Source: Allobosea sp. (lineage in GTDB: Bacteria > Pseudomonadota > Alphaproteobacteria > Rhizobiales > Beijerinckiaceae). From it: DNA of 64,000 nt. The translations under genes and the position numbers were made by a program. Numbering within the stretch: position 1 is the stretch's first letter; every line of letters starts with the position of its first letter. Location of the stretch: contig JAAEQB010000013.1 in the NCBI GenBank assembly GCA_024231975.1, positions 1 through 64,000 on the forward strand, in the 5' to 3' direction. Positions 32,892 to 42,015 of this stretch are shown piece by piece. Under the pieces are notes generated by a model. The model was not told the DNA's origin. It saw nothing but the letters and a program-made list of their open reading frames with translations, and did not search any database.

Positions 32892-34175
32892 ATGAGCGCG
32901 CCAGTTCAGAGGGTCGGGGCCCCGGATATGAACCGAGCGAGCATCACTACGGCCGGGGCTCGGCCCGGAACGGCAGTGCTGTCGTTCTCTCGCATTGCGC
33001 GCGACCGCCGCGTCCTGCGTCAATGCGAGTTGCTCGCCCAGATGGGAGCGTCCCCGCTCGTGCTGGGCTATGGCGAAGCCCGCGACGAGATTCCCTACCC
33101 TTTCGAGCGCCTGCCGGTGCCACAGCCGACGCTGCAGCATCGCGCCAGCACCGTGATCCGGCAGCTGCCCGGCCGCCTCGGGCTCTGGGCTTCAAGCCTC
33201 GGCTTCTGGGCCGCTGCACGCCATCGCTGGGCGCTGGCGCGGTTGCTGGCCTCCGATGCCCGCATCGTCATCGCCAATGACTGGCCGGCACTGGTCGTGG
33301 CGACGCGCTGGAAGGCGAAGAGCGGCGGCTATGTCCACTACGACACCCACGAATTCGCCACGCTGGAATTCGACGAGCGCCAGGCCTGGCGTATCGTCTA
33401 CAAGCCCTTCGTCCAGCATCTCGAACGCGCCGCCATCGCAACGGCCGATGCCGTCTCGACGGTCGGGCCGCGCCTCGCCGACGAGTTGCAGCGCTATTAC
33501 GGCCTGTCGGAGCGTCCGCTCGTCATCCGCAACATCCCGAACCGGATCGAGCTGCCGCAGGAGACTGCGACGCATTGGCCGCTGCGCCTGCTCTATCATG
33601 GGCAGATCCTGCAGGATCGCGGGCTGGAGACGCTGATCGACAGCATCCCGCATTGGCGCACCCCGCATCGGCTCACCATCCGCGGCGACGGTGACCCGTC
33701 CTATGTCGAGCGCCTGCGCCAGCGCGTCACGCAGCTCGGCGTGACGGAGACCGTCACCTTCGAGCCTGCCGTTCCCCCCGATCAGGTCATGCCGATCGCA
33801 GCCGTATCGGCCGATGTCGGCGTGCATTTCACACCGCTGGAAACCAAGCAGCGGCATTTCAGCCTGCCGAACAAGCTGTTCGAGTATATCGGCTCGGGCC
33901 TTGCCGTCGCGGTCTCGCCGGGAGCGGACCTGCGCCAAATCGTCGAGGGCTATGGCGTCGGTGTCGTCAGCGTGGAGGCAGCGCCGCAGGCGGTCGCCGC
34001 AGCGATCAACGGCCTCGATGCGACGCAGGTCGAGCGCTTCAAGGCCGCGGCCCGCCGCACAGCCCAGGAACTATGCTGGGAACATGAGCGCGGCATCCTG
34101 CGCGCCAGCCTCGAGCCGATGCTGCAAGACGCACAAACCGCGCCGGAGAGCCTGGGCGCGCTCAGCCCTGGCTGA
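32892..34175 (+). CDS. Glycosyltransferase, GT4-like
   Basis: A 427-residue GT-B-type protein. Recognisable blocks are VLSFSRIARDRRVLRQCELL near the N-terminus, YDTHEFATLEFDERQAW, LLYHGQILQDRGLETLI and FSLPNKLFEYIGSGLAVAVS. The DTHE-x-Asn/Leu-Pro-Asn-Lys layout resembles the paired glycosyltransferases at 46648 and 48090. An ATG 12 codons later (32928) is another possible start. Its last 14 bases overlap the end of the convergent asnB gene, so both operons must read through each other's tails. Confidence 0.85.
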   Translation: MSAPVQRVGAPDMNRASITTAGARPGTAVLSFSRIARDRRVLRQCELLAQMGASPLVLGYGEARDEIPYPFERLPVPQPTLQHRASTVIRQLPGRLGLWASSLGFWAAARHRWALARLLASDARIVIANDWPALVVATRWKAKSGGYVHYDTHEFATLEFDERQAWRIVYKPFVQHLERAAIATADAVSTVGPRLADELQRYYGLSERPLVIRNIPNRIELPQETATHWPLRLLYHGQILQDRGLETLIDSIPHWRTPHRLTIRGDGDPSYVERLRQRVTQLGVTETVTFEPAVPPDQVMPIAAVSADVGVHFTPLETKQRHFSLPNKLFEYIGSGLAVAVSPGADLRQIVEGYGVGVVSVEAAPQAVAAAINGLDATQVERFKAAARRTAQELCWEHERGILRASLEPMLQDAQTAPESLGALSPG

Positions 34176-36060
34176 CCTGGAAACGCTCGGCCCAGAGTCC
34201 GAGCGAAACGATCCGCCAGAGCGTGAAATCGACCGGCGCGCGCCCGTCGAGCATGTCCGCGGCGAAACGGCGCGTGCCGGCAGCGTCTAACAGACCCGGC
34301 AGAACCTTCAGCGTCCGCTCGACCCCGTCCTCGACCAGCCCCCGCAGCGGCCCGCGCAGCCAGACCGCTTCAGGCGTGGCGAAGCCGAGCTTGTCGCGGC
34401 GCTCGCTGACCTCGCGCGGCAGGATATCGGCCATGGCGCGGCGCAGCACCCGCTTGGTGTCGGCGCCGACGAGCTTGTGCCGGTTGCCCAGGGCAAGCGC
34501 AAAATCCGCCAGCGGCGGGTCGAGGAACGGCACCCGTGCCTCGATGCCGTGGGCCATGCTGTTGCGGTCCTCCCAGTGCAGCAGCATCGGCAGATTGGAG
34601 GCGTGCGCCATGACCAGGCAGAGCGAGGCGATGTCGCGCGGCGGCGCAAGGCCTAGAGATGCGGCGGCCGTCTCCAGCGCCGTCGGCTGCCTGTCGAGCT
34701 CCGCCAGCGCCTGCGACGACAGCCAGCCATGCTGGACCTGGCCGCGATGAGTGCGCCGCGCCAACCCCTTGATCCGGTCCGGCGCCAACGAGAAGGCGAG
34801 CCGCAGCAACTGGCCGCCATAGCCCTGGCCATGCATCTCGTGTCGCGCCCCGATCGTCTGGGCCAGCGTCAGCAGGCGCGCCGACCGCGCCAGCTCGGCG
34901 AGATAGATCGGGAAGAAGCTGTGATAGCCGGCGAGCAACTCGTCGGCGCCCTGCCCGTCGAGCATCACCTTGACGCCGGCAGCCCGCGCCGCCTCGAAGA
35001 CGCACCACTGCGCGAAGATCGAGGTCGAGCCGAACGGCTCGTCCTGGTGCCAGGTGATGTCCGAGGCGCGCTGGAACACATCCTCGGCCCGGGGGAAGAT
35101 GAAATGCGCCTGCGCGCCCGTCTTCGCCACGACCGTGTCCATGAACGGCTTCTCGTCCACGGCCTTCTCGGCATAGCAGGCGGAGACCGTGTGCAGCCCC
35201 GGCGCGTCCGGCGGCAGCATCGCCGCCATCAGGCAGACGATAGAGGAGGAATCGAGCCCGCCCGACAGGCAGGAGCCGACGGGCACGTCGGCGCGCAGAT
35301 GCAGCCTGACGGAGTCGGCGAGCAGGTCGCGGAAACGCTCGGCCGCGGCGCGCTCGTCGATCTCACCGAGGACCGGCATCGCCACCGTGTGCCAGCGCAT
35401 GATCCTGGGCTCGCTCGCGCCCGGGCCGCGCGCCGGGACCGTGCAGCATTCGCCGCCGCGCAGTTGCCGGATGCCCTGGAACAGCGTCTCGGCCGTATGG
35501 TCGGACATGCCGCCCGAGAGGAAATCATGCGCCCGCGCGAGATTGATGCGGCGTACCCCTCCCGGCAGGTCGAGCAGCTGCTTGATCTCGGAGGCGAAGG
35601 CGACGCCGCCCGGCAGCGCCGCCAGGTAGAGCGGCTTGATCCCGTAGCGGTCGCGCGCCGCGAACAGGACCTTGTCGCGATCGTCCCAGATCAGGAAGGC
35701 GAACATGCCGCGCAGCCGCGGCAGGCAATCGGCCCCCCACAGCATGTAGCAGCGCAGCAGGACCTCGGAATCCGACTCGCTGACGAAGACCTCGCCCCGG
35801 GCCCGCAGCTCCTCGCGCAATTCGATGTAATTGTAGATCTCGCCGTTGAAGACGAGGTGATAGCGCCCGGACGCATCCGCCATCGGCTGCAGGCCGGCAT
35901 CCGACACGTCGATGATCGCGAGCCGGCGATGACCGAGCGCGACCGGCCCGGCCGGGCTCTGGTATTCCTGCCAGCCGCGGCCGTCCGGACCGCGATGCGC
36001 CACCATGTCGATGCGTTCCGGCGTGACCGGAAGCCCGACCGATGCGAAGAGACCGCACAT
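34162..36060 (-). CDS. asnB: AsnB-type glutamine amidotransferase 1
   Basis: A 632-residue asparagine-synthetase-family protein. The N-terminal glutaminase domain begins MCG with nucleophile Cys2, followed by MVAHRGPDGRGW and VFNGEIYNYIELR. The C-terminal synthetase domain has the ATP PP-loop CLSGGLDSSSI. In sugar loci such enzymes amidate the carboxyl of a uronic acid, which fits the diacetamido-uronic pathway here. It is the last gene of the minus-strand run and follows the wbpI-like gene by 36 bases. Confidence 0.93.
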   Translation of the reverse strand: MCGLFASVGLPVTPERIDMVAHRGPDGRGWQEYQSPAGPVALGHRRLAIIDVSDAGLQPMADASGRYHLVFNGEIYNYIELREELRARGEVFVSESDSEVLLRCYMLWGADCLPRLRGMFAFLIWDDRDKVLFAARDRYGIKPLYLAALPGGVAFASEIKQLLDLPGGVRRINLARAHDFLSGGMSDHTAETLFQGIRQLRGGECCTVPARGPGASEPRIMRWHTVAMPVLGEIDERAAAERFRDLLADSVRLHLRADVPVGSCLSGGLDSSSIVCLMAAMLPPDAPGLHTVSACYAEKAVDEKPFMDTVVAKTGAQAHFIFPRAEDVFQRASDITWHQDEPFGSTSIFAQWCVFEAARAAGVKVMLDGQGADELLAGYHSFFPIYLAELARSARLLTLAQTIGARHEMHGQGYGGQLLRLAFSLAPDRIKGLARRTHRGQVQHGWLSSQALAELDRQPTALETAAASLGLAPPRDIASLCLVMAHASNLPMLLHWEDRNSMAHGIEARVPFLDPPLADFALALGNRHKLVGADTKRVLRRAMADILPREVSERRDKLGFATPEAVWLRGPLRGLVEDGVERTLKVLPGLLDAAGTRRFAADMLDGRAPVDFTLWRIVSLGLWAERFQVSQG

Positions 36061-36096
36061 CGGTTCGCTCCTGCGTTGTCTGGTGGTCCGGCCCCG

Positions 36097-37146
36097 TCAG
36101 CCCTGATGCGCCCTGATCGCATCGAGGACGACCTCCGCGGCCTGCCCGGTGCCGTAATCGGTGATATCGGACCGCGGCTTCCAGTCCGGCGTCGTCCAGA
36201 GCCGGTTCCAGCCATGCTCCAGCGTCTCGGTCCATTCGGTCTCGTCGCGCAGGGTGACGCAGGGCCGGCGCGCGAAATAGGCTTCCTTCTGCAGGCCGCC
36301 CGAATCGGTCAGCACCACCTTCGCGCCGTCAAGCAAACGCACCATGTCGATGTAGCCGACCGGATCGATCGTCCGGATCGAGCCCAGTTGCGTGCCGCTG
36401 CGCGCGATCGCCTGCCGCGTGCGCGGATGCACCGGTAGCACGACGGGCAGGCCGCCGGCGGTCTCGACGATCGCGTTCATCACCGCCTGCAGCCGCGCCG
36501 GATCGTCCGTGTTCTCCGCGCGATGCACCGTCGCCAGCGCGAACCCGCCATCGCTCAGCCCGAGCGTGGCGAGGATGGTCGACATCTCGCGCGAGCGCTT
36601 CTGCGCATGCAGCATCGCATCGTACATGACGTCGCCAACATGGTGGACGCCGCGCGTGATGCCCTCGGCCTCCAGATTGCGCACGCCGGTCATCGTCGGG
36701 CTGAGCAGCAGCGCCGAGACGTGGTCGGTCAGGACGCGGTTGACCTCCTCGGGCATGCGGCGGTTGAAGGAGCGCAGGCCAGCCTCGACATGCACGACCG
36801 GGATGTGCAGCTTGGCCGCGGCCAGCGCGCCGGCAAGGGTCGAGTTGGTGTCGCCATAGACCAGCACCCAATCGGGCTTGCGCTCGAGCAGGCACTGCTC
36901 GATGCCGGCGAGCATCTGGCCGGTCATGGCGCCATGCGTGCCGCCATGGATGGCGAGGTTGACCTCCGGCTTGCCGATCTCCAGCTCGCGGAAGAACACG
37001 TCGGACATCATCTCGTCGAAGTGCTGGCCGGTATGGACCATGATCTCGCTGAAATCAGAGCTGGCGCGGATCGCACGGCTGACGGCGGCCGCCTTGATGA
37101 ATTGCGGGCGCGCGCCGACGACGGTCAGAATCGTGGTTTTTGTCAT
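36097..37146 (-). CDS. wbpI: WbpI-type UDP-sugar 2-epimerase
   Basis: A 349-residue non-hydrolysing UDP-GlcNAc 2-epimerase family protein. Typical blocks are VVGARPQFIKAAAVSRAI, HTGQHFD, VYGDTNSTLAGALAAAK, HVEAGLRSFNRRMPEE and LTDSGGLQKEAYF. With the wbpA/B/D/E set on the opposite strand, the likely substrate is UDP-GlcNAc3NAcA, giving UDP-ManNAc3NAcA. A WecB role on UDP-GlcNAc is the alternative. It overlaps the upstream glycosyltransferase by four bases. Confidence 0.92.
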   Translation of the reverse strand: MTKTTILTVVGARPQFIKAAAVSRAIRASSDFSEIMVHTGQHFDEMMSDVFFRELEIGKPEVNLAIHGGTHGAMTGQMLAGIEQCLLERKPDWVLVYGDTNSTLAGALAAAKLHIPVVHVEAGLRSFNRRMPEEVNRVLTDHVSALLLSPTMTGVRNLEAEGITRGVHHVGDVMYDAMLHAQKRSREMSTILATLGLSDGGFALATVHRAENTDDPARLQAVMNAIVETAGGLPVVLPVHPRTRQAIARSGTQLGSIRTIDPVGYIDMVRLLDGAKVVLTDSGGLQKEAYFARRPCVTLRDETEWTETLEHGWNRLWTTPDWKPRSDITDYGTGQAAEVVLDAIRAHQG

Positions 37147-38336
37147 CGGGATTTTCCGGAAGCTGTGTGGCGGGCCCCGCGAGGGCGGGCCTTCTCGTAG
37201 TCGGCAAGGGTCTGCGCAGCAAGCCGGACCGGATCGTGCCAGCGTTCCACGAAGGCCCGGCTGCGCCGCCCGAGCGCGTGCAGCGCTGGCCGCGGCATCG
37301 CGATGACCTGTCGCATCGCGTCGGCGATCGTCGCCGGTTCCGCCCGCAGGAACGGCAACTCGGCCCGCATCTCAAGATCGAGGAAGCCCAGATCGCCCTC
37401 GCGCAGATAGACAATCACCGGCTTTCCGAGCGCCATCACCTCGACGGCGAGGCCGCCATACCAGCCGGCCAGAAGCTGGTCGACCACGACATCGCACTCT
37501 GCGTAACGCGCCATCGCTTCGCGATGGGGCAGCCCCTCGATCAGCGTGAAGCGGAAATCCAGCCCCTCGGCCCGCAACTGCTCGACCGCGGCAAGAACAT
37601 GGGCCGTGCCCTTGGCGCCGCGATGGCTCGGTGCATGGGCGAAGACCAGGGGCTCGGTGGAATCCGCCGCTGGCGGGCGCGGTATGAGCGGCCGCGGATC
37701 GATATGCGAATAGGCGAGGAAGCTCGCGCCCTCCGGCAGCACATGGAGCAGGTCGGGATTGAAGGCATAGTGCTTTGCGCCGCTGCGGGTAAAGGCGGCG
37801 ATGCCGCGCCGCTTCCACTCGTCGGAGCCGGGTACGTAGTAGCCATCTCCAAGCTCGCGTGCGATCGAGATCTCGAACAGTTCGAGCGAACGGTCATGCT
37901 GGCGGGCATCATCGCCCTGCCAGTTCACCGCCAGCGTCTTGCCCATCGCGCGCAGCAGCGGCAGGTCCTTGAGCCAGATCAGCCGCGAATAGGCGCGGAT
38001 CGGCCAGCGCCAGGGCTGGCGCCAGGACAGGTCGGAGAACCCGGGAAACGCATTCGGAACCAGGCAGCTCTGGCCGAAGCCGAAATGCACCACATCCGCC
38101 CAGCGCATCGCCTGCCAGAGGATGCGGTATCGCGCGACCTCGCGGGCGACGAGGCCGTCGCCGGGCTGCGTCAGGCAGGCATCGGCGCGCACGCCATGGC
38201 CGGATTCCTCAATGACGATGCAGCGGGCATCGGCTCCCAGCTCGCGTTGCGCCGCCGCCAACGCCGCCGATTGGCCGACGACGTTGAGCGGACAGTGCAG
38301 GATGCGCAGCGGCCGGCTGCCCTCAGGCAACGCCAT
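37143..38336 (-). CDS. Glycosyltransferase of the DQLLAGWYGG subfamily
   Basis: A 397-residue GT-B-type protein. The N-terminus PLRILHCPLNVVGQSAALA, the middle NWQGDDARQHD and the C-terminal block DQLLAGWYGGLAVEVMALGKPV are shared with the glycosyltransferase at 43930 and both modules of the one at 49669. This member lacks their cysteine cluster: the residue after Gly-Asp is Asp, not Cys. It overlaps the 2-epimerase gene by four bases and the NAD-epimerase gene by 14, so it is tightly coupled in the operon. Confidence 0.85.
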   Translation of the reverse strand: MALPEGSRPLRILHCPLNVVGQSAALAAAQRELGADARCIVIEESGHGVRADACLTQPGDGLVAREVARYRILWQAMRWADVVHFGFGQSCLVPNAFPGFSDLSWRQPWRWPIRAYSRLIWLKDLPLLRAMGKTLAVNWQGDDARQHDRSLELFEISIARELGDGYYVPGSDEWKRRGIAAFTRSGAKHYAFNPDLLHVLPEGASFLAYSHIDPRPLIPRPPAADSTEPLVFAHAPSHRGAKGTAHVLAAVEQLRAEGLDFRFTLIEGLPHREAMARYAECDVVVDQLLAGWYGGLAVEVMALGKPVIVYLREGDLGFLDLEMRAELPFLRAEPATIADAMRQVIAMPRPALHALGRRSRAFVERWHDPVRLAAQTLADYEKARPRGARHTASGKSR

Positions 38337-39210
38337 GCAGACGTTCCGGCAGGCTCGCTTCCCCGGCGATCGTGCGCGCCAGCCCGTCGCGGAAGGAGCG
38401 GAAGCGTGCCATGTCGTAGCGCGCGGCCAGGCGCGTCAGATCGGGCACGACGGCAGGCGCCCCCATCGGCTTGCGCTCGATCACCGGCCGGCGCCCGAGC
38501 TCCTCACCGATCGCCTCCGCGACACCAGCGATGGTGACGCTGGCCGGCGCCGCGACGTTGAGCACCTCGTTCCAGCGCTCAACGAGCGCGGTCTCGATCA
38601 CCGCGCAGATGTCGTCGACATAGGTTGGCGCGAAGCGCATGCCGCCGCCCGCATCGGGCAACGTGACCGGGACACCGTCGCGCACGCGCCGGATCAGGTC
38701 AGGCAACAGCCTCTCGGTCTGGCCGGGGCCGTAGGGCGCGAACAGCCGCAGGACGCTGAGCGCGAACTGCGCCGAGAACGGCCGCGCCAGCACCTCGGCG
38801 GCATATTTGCTCGCACCGAGATAGGACCGGGGCGCCAGCGCCGCGTCTTCCTGCAAGGGCCCGTCGAAGGGCTCGTAGACGCTGCCGGTCGAGATCAGGC
38901 AGAAGCGCGGCACGCCGGCCTCTGCCGCCGCCTCGAGCAGCATCTGCGTCCCGGCGACATTGACGCGGAACATCTCGGCCGCATCGCGCGGGAAGGCGCG
39001 ATAGGCGCGCGACTGCGCCAGGTGCACGATCGCATCGAGCTCGGCCGGCAAGGCCGGCCGCGAGACGCCGAGATCGCAGGCGACCGCCTGCGCGCCCGCC
39101 ACGGCTCCGCCTGGCCGGGTCAGCGCGCTGACCCGGTGCCCCGCGCCGACCAGCCGCGCGACCAGGACCTGCCCGATGAAGCCCGAAGCACCCGTGACGA
39201 GCACATGCAT
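38323..39210 (-). CDS. NAD-dependent sugar epimerase/dehydratase
   Basis: A 295-residue extended short-chain dehydrogenase. The NAD site is VTGASGFIGQ, the catalytic triad is Ser-Thr-Gly-Ser (ISTGSVYEPF) and Tyr-x3-Lys (SYLGASKYAAE), and a PYGPGQ segment binds the nucleotide sugar. It probably epimerises or reduces a nucleotide-sugar precursor of the polysaccharide. The substrate is not clear. Thirteen bases separate it from the methyltransferase upstream. Confidence 0.85.
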   Translation of the reverse strand: MHVLVTGASGFIGQVLVARLVGAGHRVSALTRPGGAVAGAQAVACDLGVSRPALPAELDAIVHLAQSRAYRAFPRDAAEMFRVNVAGTQMLLEAAAEAGVPRFCLISTGSVYEPFDGPLQEDAALAPRSYLGASKYAAEVLARPFSAQFALSVLRLFAPYGPGQTERLLPDLIRRVRDGVPVTLPDAGGGMRFAPTYVDDICAVIETALVERWNEVLNVAAPASVTIAGVAEAIGEELGRRPVIERKPMGAPAVVPDLTRLAARYDMARFRSFRDGLARTIAGEASLPERLHGVA

Positions 39211-39223
39211 GGCGTCGCTGGCC

Positions 39224-40348
39224 TCAGTTCGGTTTGGTGACCAGGACGGAGATCCCGTTCGGGTTGGCGTCGTTGAAGCGCCATTCCTTCGCCCCGAGAT
39301 CGCGCAGCCAGCCCTCGACCTCGTCCTGCGTGTGCTGCCAGGCGTTGTGAGGGTGATACCAGTCGAAATTGACCATGTTGTTGGTCTCGTAGTCGAAGGC
39401 CTCGTTCCAGAAGCACTTGACGAAATTGTAGTAGATCAGCCGCTGCACGTCATGGGTGCCGGCGGGAATGCCGAGAACCGGAATCGGCTTCTCCAGCGTG
39501 ATCGTCGCCCCCAGACGCGAGAGCTCGCGGCCGAGCTCCGTCAGTCCCTCGCAGGCCGCATAGCACTCTTCCGGCGACAGCTTGGTGAAGTTCTCGCGGA
39601 TGTGCGCGTCGCTGAACTGCCGGGTCGCGCCCATCTTCTTGTAGACGTAGAAGAAGAACTGGCCGCCGGGCGCGAGCTTGCGATAGAGCGCCTCGACCGC
39701 GGCGCGGGTATCCGGCGTGTGGTGGAGCACGCCGTCGGCGATGATGAAGTCGAAGCTGTCGTCGGCGAACGGAGCTTCCATCAGGTCGGCCTGGACGACC
39801 GTGCAGTTCGGCAGCTGGCGCGTGTTGCCGAAGGTGGTGAACGCCGCCGCCGAGATGTCGAGCGCGAACACCTCGCCGGGGCAGTTCTCCGCCATGAACT
39901 TGCTGTTGAAGCCCGAGCCCGGGCCGCATTCCAGGATGCGCCGGCGCTTGGCGTAGAAGGCCTTCAGATCCTCGCGCGTCGCGAGGCCGAACTTCTTGCA
40001 GTACCAGCCGAACAGGAAATCCTCGTGCTGCGGCTCGAGCCCGTAGCTCTTGAAGCGCTTCCACTTGTCCGAGAAGGTTTCGTTGGTCTTGGCCTGCTCG
40101 GCCGCCGCCGCCCGGGCCGTCGTGGTCTGGTAGGGCAGCTTGTGCCGCGCGGCAAAGTCGCTGAGATCCTGCTGCAGCACGCCGGTCAGGAAGGATGGCA
40201 CCCCATCGATGACCGGAATCCAGCGTCCGTCCGCGGCGCGCAGGACGCCTTCGACGACATGGTCGCCATCTTGGCGGAACACCTCGAGCGTGAGGCCTCC
40301 GGTCGGATATCCGGCCGGCTGAAGTTGGCTGACGATCGACGAACGCAA
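39224..40348 (-). CDS. SAM-dependent methyltransferase with Trm112-like N-terminus
   Basis: A 374-residue class I methyltransferase. Residues 30-55 (GVLRAADGRWIPVIDGVPSFL) resemble a Trm112-type domain without the zinc cysteines. The SAM site is LECGPGSGFNSKF, followed by IIADGVLHHTPDTRAA. It likely methylates a sugar or a precursor. The start is TTG with AGAGGGA eight bases before it. It follows a terminator-like hairpin, so it may begin a separate transcript. Confidence 0.8.
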   Translation of the reverse strand: MRSSIVSQLQPAGYPTGGLTLEVFRQDGDHVVEGVLRAADGRWIPVIDGVPSFLTGVLQQDLSDFAARHKLPYQTTTARAAAAEQAKTNETFSDKWKRFKSYGLEPQHEDFLFGWYCKKFGLATREDLKAFYAKRRRILECGPGSGFNSKFMAENCPGEVFALDISAAAFTTFGNTRQLPNCTVVQADLMEAPFADDSFDFIIADGVLHHTPDTRAAVEALYRKLAPGGQFFFYVYKKMGATRQFSDAHIRENFTKLSPEECYAACEGLTELGRELSRLGATITLEKPIPVLGIPAGTHDVQRLIYYNFVKCFWNEAFDYETNNMVNFDWYHPHNAWQHTQDEVEGWLRDLGAKEWRFNDANPNGISVLVTKPN

Positions 40349-40440
40349 GGCTTGTCCCTCTTGGCTTCAGTAGTCGTAAGTTGCGGTTGTCCTAGACGAT
40401 GAATCCCGAAAGGGAAATCGGCTTTTCCGCGGTTAAAAGC

Positions 40441-40466
40441 GCTGCGCGACATTTTTGACGCGCAGC
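40441..40466 (-). terminator. Rho-independent-type terminator inside the minus-strand gene run
   Basis: A perfect 8-bp stem (gctgcgcg 40441-40448, cgcgcagc 40459-40466) with a 10-base loop starts 17 bases after the stop of the upstream glycosyltransferase. On the minus strand it is followed by GCTTTTAACC. The 134-base gap here is the largest in the run, so transcription probably stops and restarts. Confidence 0.6.
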
Positions 40467-40482
40467 CTCGGCACGTGGCGCA

Positions 40483-42015
40483 TCAGCTCAGCAGCCTGCG
40501 ATAGGCCTGCGCCTGCAGCGCCATGATCCTGCCGGCGGAATGGAAGTCGGCAATCCAGGCAGCTCCCCGCGCTCCCAGGCCGGCCGTGTCGGCGGGATCG
40601 GCCGCGACCCGCCGCAGCCCCACTGCGATCTCCTCCTGCGCGCTCGCGACGATCAGCGGTGGCGCCTCCCCGAAGAAGCGCTCGGCAGCGGGAGCGTCGA
40701 GCGCATTCAGGACGCGCCGACCAAGCGCCAGGGCCTCGAAGGTAACGCCGCCGAAGGCAGGCAGGGCGAACTGGTCGACGACGGCATGACTCGTCAGATA
40801 ATGCCGCCACAGCTCCGGCTTCTGCATCGGCTCGACCCAACGCAGCCGGCTTGCGAGGCCGAGTTCTTCGGCGAGGGCCTCGCTGGCGGCAAGGTCGCGC
40901 CCCCAGCGCACAGCGACGATCTCGAAATCGACGCCCTCCCTGGCGAGTTGCGCCGCCGCATGCAGGAAGCGGTCATTGCCTTTGGAAAGGCTGGGATCGC
41001 CATCCCGCCAATCCTGCCGCGCCGGCGTGAAGAAGCGCAGCGTGCCCTCGGGTGGGCGCAGCCGTGCATGCGCCAGCGCGAAATCCCGCAGCTTCTGATC
41101 ATCGAAGGCGTGCGGCAACGGCATGACCCGGTCCATGTCCAGGCCCAATCGCTCCGCGGCCGCAAGGCAATCGAGATTGGTCACCAGGACCTGGTCGGCG
41201 AGGCCGAAGCAGAGCGCCGTCGCCCGCCCGGTCGGGTTGTCCTCGAAGGGCAGGCTGCGCAGCGTCCCGTGCTCGTAGGCGGCGTAGCGCCGGCCGGCGA
41301 GCAGAGGCCACAGCCCGTCCAGCGCATAGCCCTGGATCACGTCGTACCGTTGCAGCAGGGGTGCAAAGTGCCGGAAGCGCTCCCAGTAGTAGTCGATGTC
41401 GGCACGCTCGGCCGGAAAGGCCGTCGCGCCGCGCCGCTCCCGCCAGAGCTGCGTCAACCCCGCGAGATCGAGCCCGCCGACGGCCTGCGCCTGCCGCTCG
41501 GGCCCGTCGATATTGCGGCCGAGGCGCTGGTCGAGCTTCTTGCGCTCATAGGCGAGCTTCCAGCCGATCTTGCGCCGGAACAATCCCGCCTGCGCCCGGA
41601 AGGACCGGGAGCAGCGCACGAAGCGCTCATGGTCGAGCCGCTCCCAGAGGCGGTCAGCCTCGGGAGAGCCGTCGATCTCGGCAGCGAGATAGCGGCAGCA
41701 ATCGGCGAGCGGCCCGGAGGCGAACCAGCGCGGCCGGCGGTAGCCCTTCAGATCGATGCTGTGCCAGTCCGGAAAGAAGGCGTCGGCCGGCGCCGTCGTG
41801 AAGCTCGCCTCCTCCCATTCGGGCGTCGCCATGATGTGGTAGTAGTCGAAGGACAGGACATCGGCGGCGATGCCGCGGGCACGCTGGATACGTGCATTGT
41901 TGAAGGCGTTATTGGCGATGTTGCCGATGTGGAGGACGCGCAGCGGCCGGCCGAGCCCGGCCTGGTGGCGCGCCAGCCAATCCAGCGCCGCCTCCTGCAC
42001 CTGATCGCCGCTCAC
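40483..42015 (-). CDS. Glycosyltransferase-like protein
   Basis: A 510-residue GT-B-type protein. It begins near PLRVLHIGNIANNAFNNARI, has FFTPARQDW and GNDRFLHAAAQLAREG in the donor half, and ends with VDQFALPAFGGVTFEALALGRRV, a pattern like the DQLLAGWYGG block of its neighbours. The GTG at 42015 is preferred because it overlaps the asnB stop as GTGA; another GTG at 42078 would add 21 low-complexity residues. A terminator-like hairpin follows. The donor sugar is unknown. Confidence 0.8.
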   Translation of the reverse strand: MSGDQVQEAALDWLARHQAGLGRPLRVLHIGNIANNAFNNARIQRARGIAADVLSFDYYHIMATPEWEEASFTTAPADAFFPDWHSIDLKGYRRPRWFASGPLADCCRYLAAEIDGSPEADRLWERLDHERFVRCSRSFRAQAGLFRRKIGWKLAYERKKLDQRLGRNIDGPERQAQAVGGLDLAGLTQLWRERRGATAFPAERADIDYYWERFRHFAPLLQRYDVIQGYALDGLWPLLAGRRYAAYEHGTLRSLPFEDNPTGRATALCFGLADQVLVTNLDCLAAAERLGLDMDRVMPLPHAFDDQKLRDFALAHARLRPPEGTLRFFTPARQDWRDGDPSLSKGNDRFLHAAAQLAREGVDFEIVAVRWGRDLAASEALAEELGLASRLRWVEPMQKPELWRHYLTSHAVVDQFALPAFGGVTFEALALGRRVLNALDAPAAERFFGEAPPLIVASAQEEIAVGLRRVAADPADTAGLGARGAAWIADFHSAGRIMALQAQAYRRLLS

